Shown piece by piece: positions 24,887 through 34,945 of a stretch of DNA of 64,000 bases. Location: positions 47,472,198 to 47,536,197 of the forward strand of contig CM075937.1 of NCBI GenBank assembly GCA_038030265.1, given 5' to 3'. Made by a program: the position numbers and the translations under genes. The DNA is from Corythucha ciliata. Lineage: Eukaryota; Arthropoda; Insecta; Hemiptera; Tingidae. The notes under the pieces were generated by a model. It was not told the origin of the DNA. It saw only the letters and a list, made by a program, of their open reading frames with translations, and searched no databases. Position 1 is the stretch's first letter; each line of letters begins with the position of its first letter.

Positions 24887-25068
24887 TGTTGTGTTCATAT
24901 TGCTGTCCCCAGCTACCAAAAAAGGGGTTAGTTAGTGTTATCATATCGTTCAGAGTAAGACTCTCCTGCTTTTTCTATTCTACTACTTTATAATCGTTTT
25001 TTTTCATTAAATAAAGTTTCTTAACATTCGATTCATCAATATGCCGTCGTTTCTAATAAATATAATAA
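24887..25068 (+). repeat. 5' LTR of Gypsy-1
   Basis: Starts TGTTGTGTTCATATTGCTG and ends AATAAATATAATAA, 182 bp. It contains ATTAAATAAAG, a likely poly(A) signal. The partner is at 29,926-30,115. Confidence 0.92.
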
Positions 25069-25070
25069 AC

Positions 25071-25083
25071 TGGCGACGAGGAT
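25071..25083 (+). other. Primer binding site, tRNA-Ser type
   Basis: TGGCGACGAGGAT begins two bases after the LTR. It complements the 3' end of arthropod tRNA-Ser(GCT) as I recall it (...ATCCTCGTCGCCA), the likely primer for minus-strand synthesis. Confidence 0.75.
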
Positions 25084-25127
25084 AAACGAAAATGGTTCGT
25101 CCGCGGTAAACGTTCATCGCGTTACTC

Positions 25128-26833
25128 ATGGCACAAGTCGACCCAGCCCATAGAGATAAATATACCTGGAGGTGAATTGGTCAACGCGCATGTGGATCAA
25201 CATGCGAGTCAGCTGACAGGTCCTTGGTTGAATTTCAGCGCCAAAATTGTGGAAGGGGAATGCTTGTGAAACAACCCAAGGCCAATGAACTGAAGGATAA
25301 CAGATAATAAATAATTTTTCAAGAGAATTTCTGGTGAAGAAGGTGCTCATTTGTTCGTGAAAAAAGATAAAGTGTGCTAATATAGTAAAATGGGCAAATA
25401 CTGCTGCATTTGTTGTTCTAAAACAATTGTTTTAAAATACAGCAAGCGCCGGGAGGGAATGTTATTGCCACCCCAACTTCCCGCTCAGATTCAACTTGGG
25501 ACCTGTCAGCTGACCGGTTCCTCCCTCTTGCCCATCCACTCCATCTCATGTTGATCCACTCTTTCACCTCCTTTGCGCACCCAATTCACCCTCCAGGTAT
25601 ATTTATATCTATGACCCAGCCGCCGCCCAAGGGCCTCGGGGTGCTGGTTTTGATGCTGCCGTCCTGGCCACCCTACAAATTCAAAATCAGGCCCTTCAAC
25701 GTCTTCTGGCTCAACAACAACAGGAGTCTCAGAATCGCTCGACGGCATCCACAAATATCGTGAGTCGCAACCTTACGTTTGATAAATTCGACCAGAAAGA
25801 GGAAGAATTTAGTAATTACCTCGAACGGTTTGAGAATTTTCTCGACATGCGAGGGTTCTTACAAGGTCCTCAGCTTACACCCGAACAACAAACGCAGTTC
25901 GACCATTCGTAAACCACGTTACTTCTAGGTTGTCTCCATCGAAATGAATTTACAGACTTAAAGGCTACGTTCAAACGTGAACGCCTTTCCGACGTTCCTT
26001 ACGACGAAGTGGTCAAAGAACATAAAAAACGTCATGATCGGTTCACAAACCTGACCACACAGCGTTACAAATTTTCCAAACGTGAACAAAACAAAGCAGA
26101 AACAATTGCGGATTACGTTGCTGCCTTAAAACTACTCAACCAACGGTGTAAGTGGCCGGATACCCTTGAAGGTATGTCAGACGCAATTTTCCAAACCTTA
26201 TTCATTGGGGGGCTCTCTGATCTCTCGATACGCGAGAAACTGTTACAGAACAAAGACCTCACCTTGGACCAGGCTATCGAAACGGCTTTGGCCCTGGAAA
26301 CCGAAGAAAAGGAAAATGTGGAGGAGTTCAAGCCGTCAACCCCGTCCGTTCCCGTTCATAAAATTTCAAGTGATTTTAATACACAGAGTCGTAAAGGTCG
26401 TACGAAATCTCGCGAACGCTTGACACCGAAGCGAGTGCAGCGTGACAGGACTAAGTCACCTGGCCCTGCGAAAATCTACAACAGTGATTTCCTGGCTAAA
26501 TTGGGCATGCAGGACATCTGCCTCTCATGCGGCAAACAGGGGCATAGGTCAAACAAGTGCACCGTCCGTCATAAGCTCCACTGTACGGCGTGCGACAAAA
26601 CGGGTCACATCGCTAAAATGTGTATCCGAAGTAGGAAAACACGATTGGCCGTTCAAAACGTCAAGTTCGACGTGTTACAAGTCATTCAGACGAACGAACA
26701 CACAGTATTCGATGTAGGACTCGCTCAGAAAATTCAAGTAAGCGTCAAATTAGACGGAATCAGTCAAATATTCGAACTGGATACTGGTGCAGCCGTATCC
26801 ATTTTATCTTTTCATGATCTTCGTAAGTTATAG
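25128..26833 (+). pseudogene. Gypsy-1 gag-protease
   Basis: The start ATG at 25,128 begins MAQVDPA and is interrupted at 25,149 by a MITE; the frame resumes at 25,622 (AAQGPRG). A capsid-like region follows, then basic residues and two CCHC knuckles, CLSCGKQGHRSNKC and CTACDKTGHIAKMC, which in this family bind RNA. The aspartic protease site FELDTGAAVSIL follows directly. Lesions: the MITE, an in-frame TAA at 25,910 and a TAG at 26,831 inside the protease. Gag packages the RNA and the protease cuts the polyprotein. Confidence 0.88.
25141..25621. mobile_element. hAT-like MITE in gag with 8-bp duplication
   Basis: The element is 25,149-25,613 (465 bp). ACCCAGCC is duplicated exactly at 25,141-25,148 and 25,614-25,621. 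Ends CATAGAGATAAATATACC and GGTATATTTATATCTATG are inverted; arms stay similar for about 110 bp (GGAGGTGAATTGG, GTGGATCAACATG, GTCAGCTGACAGGTCC). An 8-bp duplication fits hAT elements. It interrupts codons 7/8 of gag. The 82-codon minus frame inside is not a gene. Confidence 0.9.
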
Positions 26834-28020
26834 TTGAACCGTGCGATTCGACCATGCCCACACGTTCGATTCCGTGTTTACAATAACCAGTACATCACGC
26901 CCAAAGGTTATATTACTGTGCTCGCCCGATACAAACAAAATGAAGCACAGTCTGTCTTATTCATCGTTGACGAGCCTTTTTCCCCTATTTTGGGCCGGAT
27001 ATGGGTGCGGAAACTACGCATTCTGGACTTGGACTCGATAAAAACCACAGAACCATCGAATTCGGTTTTTAAAATCGAACTGTCGGATTTAATCAGCAAA
27101 TACCCAGAGGTTTTCCACCCAGGTGTTGGTAAAATTCCCGACGTTACCTGCACACTACAGTTGCGTTCTGATGCTACACCCGTTTACGCGCCTGCGCGAC
27201 CAGTTCCTTATTCGTTACTCTCCAAGGTCGATGCGGAATTAGACTTACTCGAAGCGCAAGGGATCATCCAAAAAATCGAATATTGTCAGTGGGGCACCCA
27301 GTTGGTTATCGTCCCCAAACCGAACGATACCGTTCGAATTTGCGCAGATTATAGCGCCACCGTCAATCCACAACTGGTGCCGGCTCGCCATCCTTTTCCG
27401 ATCGTCGTCGAAGATTTATTCAACCGTCTTAATAACAGCCACTATTTCTGTGTTTTAGACATTTCAAAGGCCCTAACCTACACATCGAGTTAGACGAGGA
27501 AAGCTCGAAAATCGCCGCGTTATCGACACACCGTGGAGCGTATCGTACGAAGCGTTTATTTTTCGGACTAGCTACAGCTCCTAGTATTTTCCACTCCGTT
27601 ATCGAACCGATTGTAAAAGGCTGTCCCGGCGTGATAAATTATTTCGACGATTTTGCCGTCCATGGTGCTATGTACGAAGACTGCTACAAGAACGTCATTG
27701 GGCTATTAGAACGACTGAAGGTTTTTGGGATCAAACTAAATGGACAAAAATGCCGATTTTTCGAAAAGGAGCTAAAATATCTTGGACATGTCATTTTAGG
27801 CGACGGGCTTAAAAAAGATCCATCTAAACTGGCTGCAGTAGAGAACGCTACGCCGCCGTCGAACACAAAAGAATTAGAATCATTCCTCGGATTCGTGACA
27901 TACTACATGAAGTTTATTCCGAACGCTTCAACGATTTTAAAACCGCTGAACGCGTTGAAAGGGAACGCTACGTTTCACTGGACACCAGCCTGCCAGTCTG
28001 CCTTCGAAAAGATCAAATAA
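26834..28020 (+). pseudogene. Gypsy-1 reverse transcriptase
   Basis: The frame after the protease TAG runs through the protease/RT boundary (SDLISKYPEVF) to an RT core: PYSLLSKVDAELDLL, WGTQLVIVPKPNDTVRIC, CVLDISKA (motif A), FGLATAPSIFHSVIEPI (motif B), YFDDFAVHG (active site with two Asp) and ELKYLGHVI. A frame break near 27,480 follows motif A and an in-frame TAA lies at 28,018. Active-site acids are kept, but the copy cannot encode an intact enzyme. Confidence 0.88.
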
Positions 28021-28900
28021 GAAATGCTCACCGACAGAGTGTTAGCTACGTATACACCAGGAGTACCTTTAACGCTGGAAACGGATGCCAGTCCTTTCGG
28101 TATCGGTGCTGTCTTATCGCAAACCATCAATAACGTTACCCGACCTATTACATTCATTTCGCGTACACTTACGAAAACGGAACAGCGATACAGTCAAATA
28201 GATCGCGAAGTGACCGCCATTTTTTGGGCAACGCTTCGGCTTTTTCAGTACTTATTTGGTGCTGAATTTACGCTAATTACGGACAGCCAACCACTGAAAA
28301 CCATATTCGAACCGGACAAAGCTCTTCCGACCGTTACAGCGCATCGCTTAACCCGATACGCCATGTGGCTCCGACAATTTAAATACACGATTAAATATCG
28401 TCCTGGAAAATTCAACCAGAAAGCTGATTTCTTGTCCCGGATTCCGACGAAACGAACCGCAGAAGACGACGGCGACGACGAATCGTCTGAATTCTATGAA
28501 ACTCTGGTCAACCGCGTCGTCGATGATGTTACAGTAACACCCGCCATACTTCGGGAGGAAACGAACAAAGATTCCGAATTGGCTAAACTCATAGACGAAA
28601 TCGCTTCCTCTTCATCAAACCGAGAGTTTTCCCTTCACAATGGGGTCATACTCCGTGGAAATCGAGTTGTAATTCCCAACTCATTGCAACCTTATGTTTT
28701 ACGAGAACTCCATGCCACCCATTGCGGAATCGAAAAAATGAAAGCGATTGCTCGTTCCACCGTGTATTGGAAGAACATCGATCAGGACATCGCCAGTCTT
28801 GTCAGGTCGTGTGAGGCGTGCTCACTTCAGCAAAAAGTTGCTCCGAAGGCACCCCACCATCCCTGGGGAAGCTGCTACAGAACCATGACAACGAATTCAT
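28021..28900 (+). pseudogene. Gypsy-1 RNase H and integrase zinc domain
   Basis: RNase H starts with TLETDASPFGIGAVLSQ (first Asp), then SQIDREVTAIFWA (Glu) and LITDSQPLKTIF (Asp), ending near KYRPGKFNQKADFLSR. The integrase N-terminal HHCC follows: LHATHCGIEKM and SCEACSLQQ. A frame break occurs near 28,880, where the integrase core continues in another frame. Confidence 0.85.
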
Positions 28901-29843
28901 ATAGACTTCGCCGAGTTACATGGAATCAATTTCCTGCTCGTAGTCGATGCTTTTTCGAAGTACGTTGACATTTTACAATTTCGAACAGCTCCCACGTCTT
29001 CAACGACTATTTCGGCATTACGACGCCTCTTTGCTCGCCATGGATTGCCATACATCTTGTTTTCAGACAACGCTTCGATATTTACGTCGCTTGAATTTCG
29101 AAATTTCATGGCTTCAAATGGCATACACCATAGAACTTCTGCGCCGAATCATCCGGCGACAAACGGACAGGTGGAGCGTACAGTGCAGATATTCAAAAAG
29201 AAGCTAAAGTCCATGCTTCACGACAATCCATCGAACATAGACGCCAAACTACAAGAAATCATTTTCCAATACCTATCGACGCCTTTGGTTAATGGAAAAA
29301 CTCCATCGGAATTACATTACGGACGACAAATCCGAACGCGTCTACATCTGTTACGCCCAACAGAATTCATCAAACCCATCATCCCAAGCCAGCCAATCCA
29401 CGCTTTCAGCGTGGGTGACCGTGTGCTCTCTCGGAATTACGCCCGAGGCACCAACTGGTGTTTGAGCACAGTCTCCGAGAAGTTGGGCTCCATGCATTAC
29501 CGCATCAAATTGGACAACGGGTAATGTTTTGAAACGACATATCGACCAGTTACGCTACTCGGAATGCCCGATTTCGGCAAAACAGACCCGAGAACAATCT
29601 CATCCAGAGGGAACAAGGGTTTCCTTCACCTTCCCGATGTCATCACCGGCCAAACCGCTGGTTGCATCAGCTACGCCCATACGTAGCCGCCAAACTCGTG
29701 AAATGGGCGAGCAGCTTCAAGACAACATCACAGCGAACGAAACAAGTGATTCCGGACCGGAGCCGCTTGTCACTGCGTCGCCGCAATCGGCGCTCAGACG
29801 ATCTGCTAGACCACGAAAACCTGTTACCAGGTTAAATTTGTAG
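28901..29843 (+). pseudogene. Gypsy-1 integrase core and C-terminus
   Basis: The DDE core shows FLLVVDAFSKYVDI (after the first Asp region), ILFSDNASIFTS (second Asp) and NHPATNGQVERTVQIFK (Glu). A C-terminal segment VGDRVLSRNYARGTNW and KRHIDQL resembles the GPY/F-type integrase tail. A stop and frame change lie at about 29,522. A short basic end (ALRRSARPRKPVTRL) stops at 29,843, 83 bp before the 3' LTR; GTGGGGAAGAA before the LTR is the likely polypurine tract. Confidence 0.85.
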
Positions 29844-29925
29844 AGTCATTTTTCTTTCATTTTTAAACTCGTTTTTCAATTTTTATTCAAAGCTTCAAAG
29901 CTTAGTTTTTCAAGTGGGGAAGAAC

Positions 29926-30115
29926 TGTTGTGTTCATATTGCTGTCCCCAGCTACCAAAAAAGGTTTTAGTTAGTGTTATCATATCGTTCAGAGTAAGAC
30001 GCTCCTGCTTTTTCTATTCTACTACTTTATAATCGTTTTTTTTTTTTTTTTCATTAAATAAAGTTTCTAAACATTCGATTCATCAATATGCCGTCGTTTC
30101 TAATAAATATAATAA
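29926..30115 (+). repeat. 3' LTR of Gypsy-1
   Basis: 190 bp, the same start and end as the 5' LTR. Differences are GG/TT near base 39, one T/G, one T/A and a longer T run. Purine-rich AGTGGGGAAGAAC precedes it. Confidence 0.92.
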
Positions 30116-30119
30116 CCAT

Positions 30120-30914
30120 TAATGTCATTGTTCGGGGTAACTAACGGGTCCAATGGGGGAATTAGAACCGGTCAAGTGCACCTCGATACGATGCCGTAGT
30201 CATGTCGCCACTGAGCTCAATGTGTACGGCCTTAACGACCATGCACACAAAAATGCACATGTAACCTTTCCCAATCCTGGCGTTTCGGCGATCACTCTCT
30301 TTTATGGGGAATGGACCGGCCAAATCAACACCCGTGTTTAAGAAAACTCGATTGGGAGTGACGCGATCCGCAGGTAGATCTCCCATTAATGGGTGTTGGG
30401 GGCGAACTTGGAGCTTGTAGCAAATGAGACAGCCGTGAATACGTTTGCGAACAAGTGAGCGAAGTGATGGAATCCAAAATTTACGCTGTATTACGGCTTG
30501 CGTTGTTTGGGGGGCCCGCGTGTAGAGAATTTAGGTGTGCGTCGTCACAAATCCTGGCTGACAACGGAGCTTTTGCCGGTAGGGGAGGATATGGTGTTTC
30601 GTTATGACCGGAATCGCAGCGTTTTTTAAACGGCCACCCACTTTCAACACCGCGTCCGTGTCGATATAAGGAGAAAGAGTTCGAAATCGGGTTGAAAGTG
30701 GTCCGTTACGTTGAAGAGTGTGCATATCATTTGCGAAGTAGTTTCGTTGGGTGTGCCGGATACAGGTTACCATGGCCCTTTCCAATTCTGTCACCGTTAA
30801 CCGACCTGTTTGCCGTTCGTGAATTGGAGTTTTTACGTTTTTGATGAAGCGGAGAACCCAGGCCAGGATATGTTTTATTTTAGTGAGAGAGGAGACATCA
30901 TCGATCATTTTCAA
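30120..30914 (-). pseudogene. BEL-1 integrase
   Basis: Frames at 30,531-30,914 and 30,162-30,530 give KVGGRLKNAAIPVITKHHIL (the typical BEL segment before the integrase), then QAVIQRKFWIPSLRS, CLICYKL (zinc Cys pair) and GVDLAGPFPIKESD (first Asp), then MVVKAVHIELSGDMTT. The next acid motif appears degraded as PNND at about 30,135, at the point where Gypsy-1 inserts. Confidence 0.82.
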
Positions 30915-31059
30915 GACGAAGTCGTTTTGCTTGTGAAACCGGTGCGTGAGCGTTTAGTTCTGGAATATCTGTGGGAGGCTCGAAAGCGGTCAAGTATTTT
31001 CCCCAAGTGTTAGGAGACTGTTGCAAAAATTGAGGACCGTGCCACCATAGCTTATTTGT

Positions 31060-31440
31060 CTATATTTGGGAAAGTAATAAGCCTCGCGAAGCTACATCGG
31101 CTGCGTTATACGATGTAGGAATATAATGCCATTGCTTTACAGTCGTCATCTCTAAAATTTGCACCACTCGATTGGCAACATACGTTTTGAGACGATGCGG
31201 GGGCGTTCGCAACCATCCTAAGACCACTTGGGAGTCTGTGAATAAGGTAGTAGACTCCACTGACAACCTGTCGAGTAAATAATTTTGTGACTGCATTAAT
31301 TTGGCTAAGAGCAACGCGTCGTTCAGCTCTAATCTAGGGATCGTTTGGAGTTTTAGAGGAGCAACTTTGGTTTTTGCTTTCAGAAGGTGGACTGTGGCTT
31401 CACGTGAGTCGTTAAATTCACAGCGTAAATACAGTACTGC
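31060..31440 (-). pseudogene. BEL-1 RNase H
   Basis: LLAKLMQSQNY, TTLFTDSQVVLGWLRTPP (Asp) and IPTSYNAADVASRG (last Asp) match the BEL/Pao RNase H-like region. It lies between the RT and the integrase, as expected. Confidence 0.8.
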
Positions 31441-31462
31441 GGTGAATCCCAGTCAGCTGGCG

Positions 31463-32885
31463 TCACACATCCGCTACTAGATGAAAACGGAAGGTATCCA
31501 CAGGAGCGCAGAATCGAGGAATCTCCAATGCACTTAATTGGTTAAGTTCCGTGGCGAATTCCGCCCACCGTAGCAACTGTTGCTGAGGGAGAGGGGTGTC
31601 CCATTCGAGCCCGGCGGCCCACAAATCTTGCAGAAAGGCCTTCGCCTTAAAAACCACTGGTGCCACCCACCCTAACGGGTCGAAAATCGAAGCCACTTGA
31701 GCGAGTACACTCCGTTTCGTACGTGCGTTGTAATTGAGTGAGATTTTGTAGGTGAAAATATCTTTTTTGGGATTCCATTCAAGCCCGAGAATATGAATCG
31801 GCCTAGACTCGTCCGAATGAAGAGAAAGAACGCTAGCGCGATGCTCCGGTGGAATATCTTGAAGCAGAGTTGTAGAGTTTGACGCCCACTTTCTCAGCTC
31901 GAACCCACCCGAGTGTAAGAGGCTATCAAGCTCCTGTTTTAGCTGAACCGTTGCGCTCTCTGAACGAACTGCTGCGCAAACATCGTTCATGAAACATGTT
32001 TTTAAGAGAGATTCCGACGCGAGAGGAAATTCAAGTCCATGATCTTTGACCAATTGCTGAAGGACACGCTGAGCTAGGAAAGGCGATGAAGTCAAACCAT
32101 ATGTTACGGTTAAGAGTGTATACTCGAGAAGGGGTGCCTCTTCCGTTTTTCGCCAGAGTATATGCTGAAACTTGGTGTCATCAGGATGAGTCCATATATG
32201 CCTATACATCATTTTTATATCCGTCAAAAGCGCCACCGGTTGAAGGCGAAAACGAGTGAGAATTTCGCCAATATCTTTTTGTAGTGGTGGACCAGCTAAC
32301 AATCGATCATTGAGAGAGAGACCGGAAGCGTCGGGACAGGAGGCGTCAAACACCACTCGAATTGGTGAGGTCGGGGAGTCACGTTCGATAGCAAAATGCG
32401 GAATAATGTAGAGACCAGGTTTTTCAGAGAGTCGCATGTGACCGAGATCGAGGTAATTCTGCATGAAGTCATGATAAGCTAAGCGTTTAGTTTCGTCATG
32501 CCGTAATTTTCGTTCGACTTGGCACCACCGTTTCACGGCTGTAGTGCGGCTATCACCGAAGTGCTCCTGACTGGAGGAGTCTTTAAATGGGAGGCGTACG
32601 ATGTAAGCCCCGGACGGGGGCGCGACTGTGAGTATTGACGAAAAGTTGCTCTGCTTCTATGTGCTCAGGTTCTTCTGAAGGAACGATATTTTCTACTTCT
32701 TCTATTTTCCAGAAGCGTTCTACTTGTGCGTGGAGTAGGTCTCCTTGAATATGCAGAGCTACAGGTGCTTCTTCGTCGCAAGAAGAAGGGGTAGAACCCA
32801 GAATTATCCAACCGAAAACCTTTTCGAGGGCAGCCGGTTTCCCGTGTATTATAGAAGTATTTTGGCTTTCAACAAATTCGGATAT
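31463..32885 (-). pseudogene. BEL-1 protease end and reverse transcriptase
   Basis: The upstream part reads LEKVFGWIILGS and VERFWKIEEVEN, the conserved protease-RT junction of BEL/Pao. After a frame break near 32,615 come KRWCQVERKLRHDETK, IRVVFDAS, GPPLQKDIGEILTRFR and LTDIKMMYRHIW (motif A), then YTLLTVTYGLTSSPFLAQR and SIFDPLGWVAPVVFKAK. The catalytic box, usually YVDD, is FMND here, so one catalytic Asp is Asn. Confidence 0.88.
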
Positions 32886-32890
32886 TTACG

Positions 32891-33165
32891 TCTCCAGTAG
32901 TCGCCCACAACCCTTGATTTGACCACCAGGGCCCTGATACAGCACTAAAGACAGACCAACTGACAGTTAATACCGTTATTCGCCTGTGAACGGCCTAACA
33001 GGCCGTCACCTCCAGCCCCAATATTATCCGCCTGGTCGGTTTCGTCCCGAGAGCCGGGGTTGCCCAGAAGATTCTGTCCCCTAACAGTGACCTAAAAACC
33101 CTACGAGTGCCATCAAAGTTCGAAACCCCTTCTCCTCTTCCTCCAACCAGTTTTACTGAGGTTGA
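32891..33165. other. Junction sequence, nothing recognised
   Basis: 275 bp between BEL-1 and the minisatellite, GC-richer than its surroundings and without a recognisable domain on either strand. Confidence 0.5.
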
Positions 33166-33588
33166 AGTTGTATTATTGAAGTTCTACTGTGTTTGGAGCT
33201 TTTTGTAGTTGAATATTCGCTGTGGTAGGGACTTTATTGACGTTTTAGGTTATAACTGCGGTTAGAGCTTTATTGTGGTTGGACCTTTGCTGTGGTTGAA
33301 CCTTCGCTGTGATTGGAAGTTCTATCTGCGGTTAAAACTGTAGTTGGAGTTCTTCTTTAGTTGGAGCTCGGCTGTGGCTGGTGGTTAAAACTGTGGTAAG
33401 ACATTTGCTGTGGTCGGACCTTTGCTGTGGTTAGAACTTTGCTGAGTTTGAACCTTTGCTAGGATTGGACCTTTGCTAAGGTTGGAGGTTCTAACTGTGG
33501 TTGGACTTTTTCTGGAATTGGAGCTCTGCTGTGGTTGGAGGTTATAACTGTGGTCGGACCTATGCTGTGGTTGGATCTTTGCTGCGGT
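33166..33588 (+). repeat. 17-bp minisatellite (TGTGGTTGGAGCTTTGC type)
   Basis: About 20 degenerate units, e.g. GCTGTGGTTGGACCTTTGC. The array runs straight into the Gypsy-2 protease at about 33,588 and opens a read-through frame into it from about 33,501. The same family occurs at 19,970, 42,165 and 63,110. Confidence 0.8.
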
Positions 33589-34258
33589 TCACACTCAATG
33601 ACAACCGCCGATTTTTTATTCAAGACAAACATTCTGGAAAACGTTTTCTCGTCGACACTGGTGCCGCTGTATCCGTATACCCCGCCGACCTCAAACATAG
33701 GAAATCGACATCCTCGTATACTTTGTACGCTGCTAACAGTACCCAAATCCCAACCTACGGTGAACTCAAAATGACCCTCGACTTTGGCCTAAGTCGCCCC
33801 TTCACCTGGTCTTTCGTACTAGCCGACATTTCCAAACCCATTATCGGCGCTGATTTCTTGTACCATTTTTCGTTGATGGTAGACCTAAAGGGACACCAAC
33901 TCATCGACACCGAGACGAAACTAAGCTCACGTGGTCACTTATGCTGTGATTCTACGCCAACAGTCCACGCTTTACCATTACATTGCCACGGGAGTGCCGA
34001 AATTCCACAAGAATTTCCAGCTGACACACGACCATCCGCAGCGCTCAAAACTCCTTGTCATTCAATCCAACACTTTATCGAAACAAGTGGCAACCCTGTT
34101 ACTTCTAAATCTCGTCGTCTAGCCCCTGAAAATTACAACAAAGTCCGACAATACTTCAATCAGTTGGTTTCCGAAGGAATTTGCCGGCCTTCGAAGGGTC
34201 CTTGGTCTAGTCCATTGAAAACGGCTAGTTACGACCCTGTGGCGATTACCGCCGCTTG
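33589..34258 (+). pseudogene. Gypsy-2 protease and RT start
   Basis: FLVDTGAAVSVYPA is the aspartic protease site and PIIGADFLYHFSLMVD its second conserved block (GADFL). The connection to RT reads HFIETSGNPVTSKSRRL and QLVSEGICRPSKGPWSSP, typical of Gypsy RT. The frame is lost at about 34,205-34,258 before the RT core. The apparent start at 33,501 lies in the minisatellite and is not a true start. Confidence 0.85.
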
Positions 34259-34945
34259 AACTCCAAAACACTCCCAGATCGTTATTCAGTCCCAAACATC
34301 CTCGATTTTCAAAACAATCTACGCGGGGCAAAAGTATTTTCGAAATTAGACCTCAATCGCGCCTATTACCAAATCCCCATTGCCGACACCGACATCCCAA
34401 GAACAGCTATCATCACACCCTTCGGCTTAATCGAGTTCCTCAGGATGAGCTTCGGCCTCCGAAATGCGGCGCAGACCTTTCAGCGTTTCATGGACTCGAT
34501 ATTTCGCGACCTGCCGTTCGTCTTCGCATACATCGACAATATTCACGTAGCCTCGCCCAACGAGGGCACCCATAAAACGCATCTCCGCGAAGTTTTTCGT
34601 CGACTCGACACCCACGGTTTGACCATTATAACCACTCGAAATGTGTTTTCGCCGCTCTCGACGTCGATTTCCTTGGCTACCACGTCACAAGTTCAGGTAT
34701 AACGCCAATGACCACTAAAGTCGACGTCGTCAAAACATTTCCGAAACCCCAAACAGTAAAAGAATTCCGCCGTTTCCTCGGAATGTTTAACTTTTATCGA
34801 AGATGCATTCCAAAAGCTGCCCAACTTCAGTCTTCCCTCAACAAAATGCTCACGGGACAAAACTCGACTCGTTCCTCCCTTTCTGGGGACTTCTGAAGCT
34901 GAAGAATCTTTCGAAAATTGCAAAACAGCTATCGGACACAGCTAC
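34256..34945 (+). pseudogene. Gypsy-2 reverse transcriptase
   Basis: PDRYSVPNILDF, FSKLDLNRAYYQIPI (motif A Asp), MSFGLRNAAQTFQRFMDSI (motif B) and YIDNIHVAS (active site; YIDD expected, second Asp is Asn at about 34,538-34,540). Thumb sequence VKTFPKPQTVKEFRRFLG and NFYRRCIPKAA follows in another frame. The expected RNase H (a DASDxA-type first motif and onward) is missing. Confidence 0.87.

Larger units (their letters stand above)
24883..30119 (+). mobile_element. Ty3/Gypsy retrotransposon with both LTRs (Gypsy-1)
   Basis: LTRs at 24,887-25,068 and 29,926-30,115 bracket gag, protease, RT, RNase H and integrase on the + strand. The 4-bp duplication CCAT lies at 24,883-24,886 and 30,116-30,119. 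The LTRs differ by about four substitutions plus a T-run length, so insertion is not ancient, yet the coding region has several stops and frame breaks. The lineage looks mag-like (two CCHC knuckles, tRNA-Ser-type primer site, similar integrase C-terminus). It carries a nested MITE in gag and appears inserted into a BEL/Pao integrase. Confidence 0.92.
30116..32890 (-). mobile_element. BEL/Pao retrotransposon fragment (BEL-1)
   Basis: Minus-strand pol sequence running from just before the RT, through RT, RNase H and integrase, to 30,116, where the Gypsy-1 3' LTR begins. No LTRs are visible. Several frame breaks occur (near 32,615, between 31,463 and 31,314, and near 30,914/30,530). At the right it ends near 32,890, in sequence leading into the minisatellite. 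Confidence 0.88.

Noticed and set aside
33501..33588. N-terminus of the Gypsy-2 protease ORF
   Set aside because: This part of the open frame is minisatellite read-through (VVGGYNCG-like) and not protease sequence.
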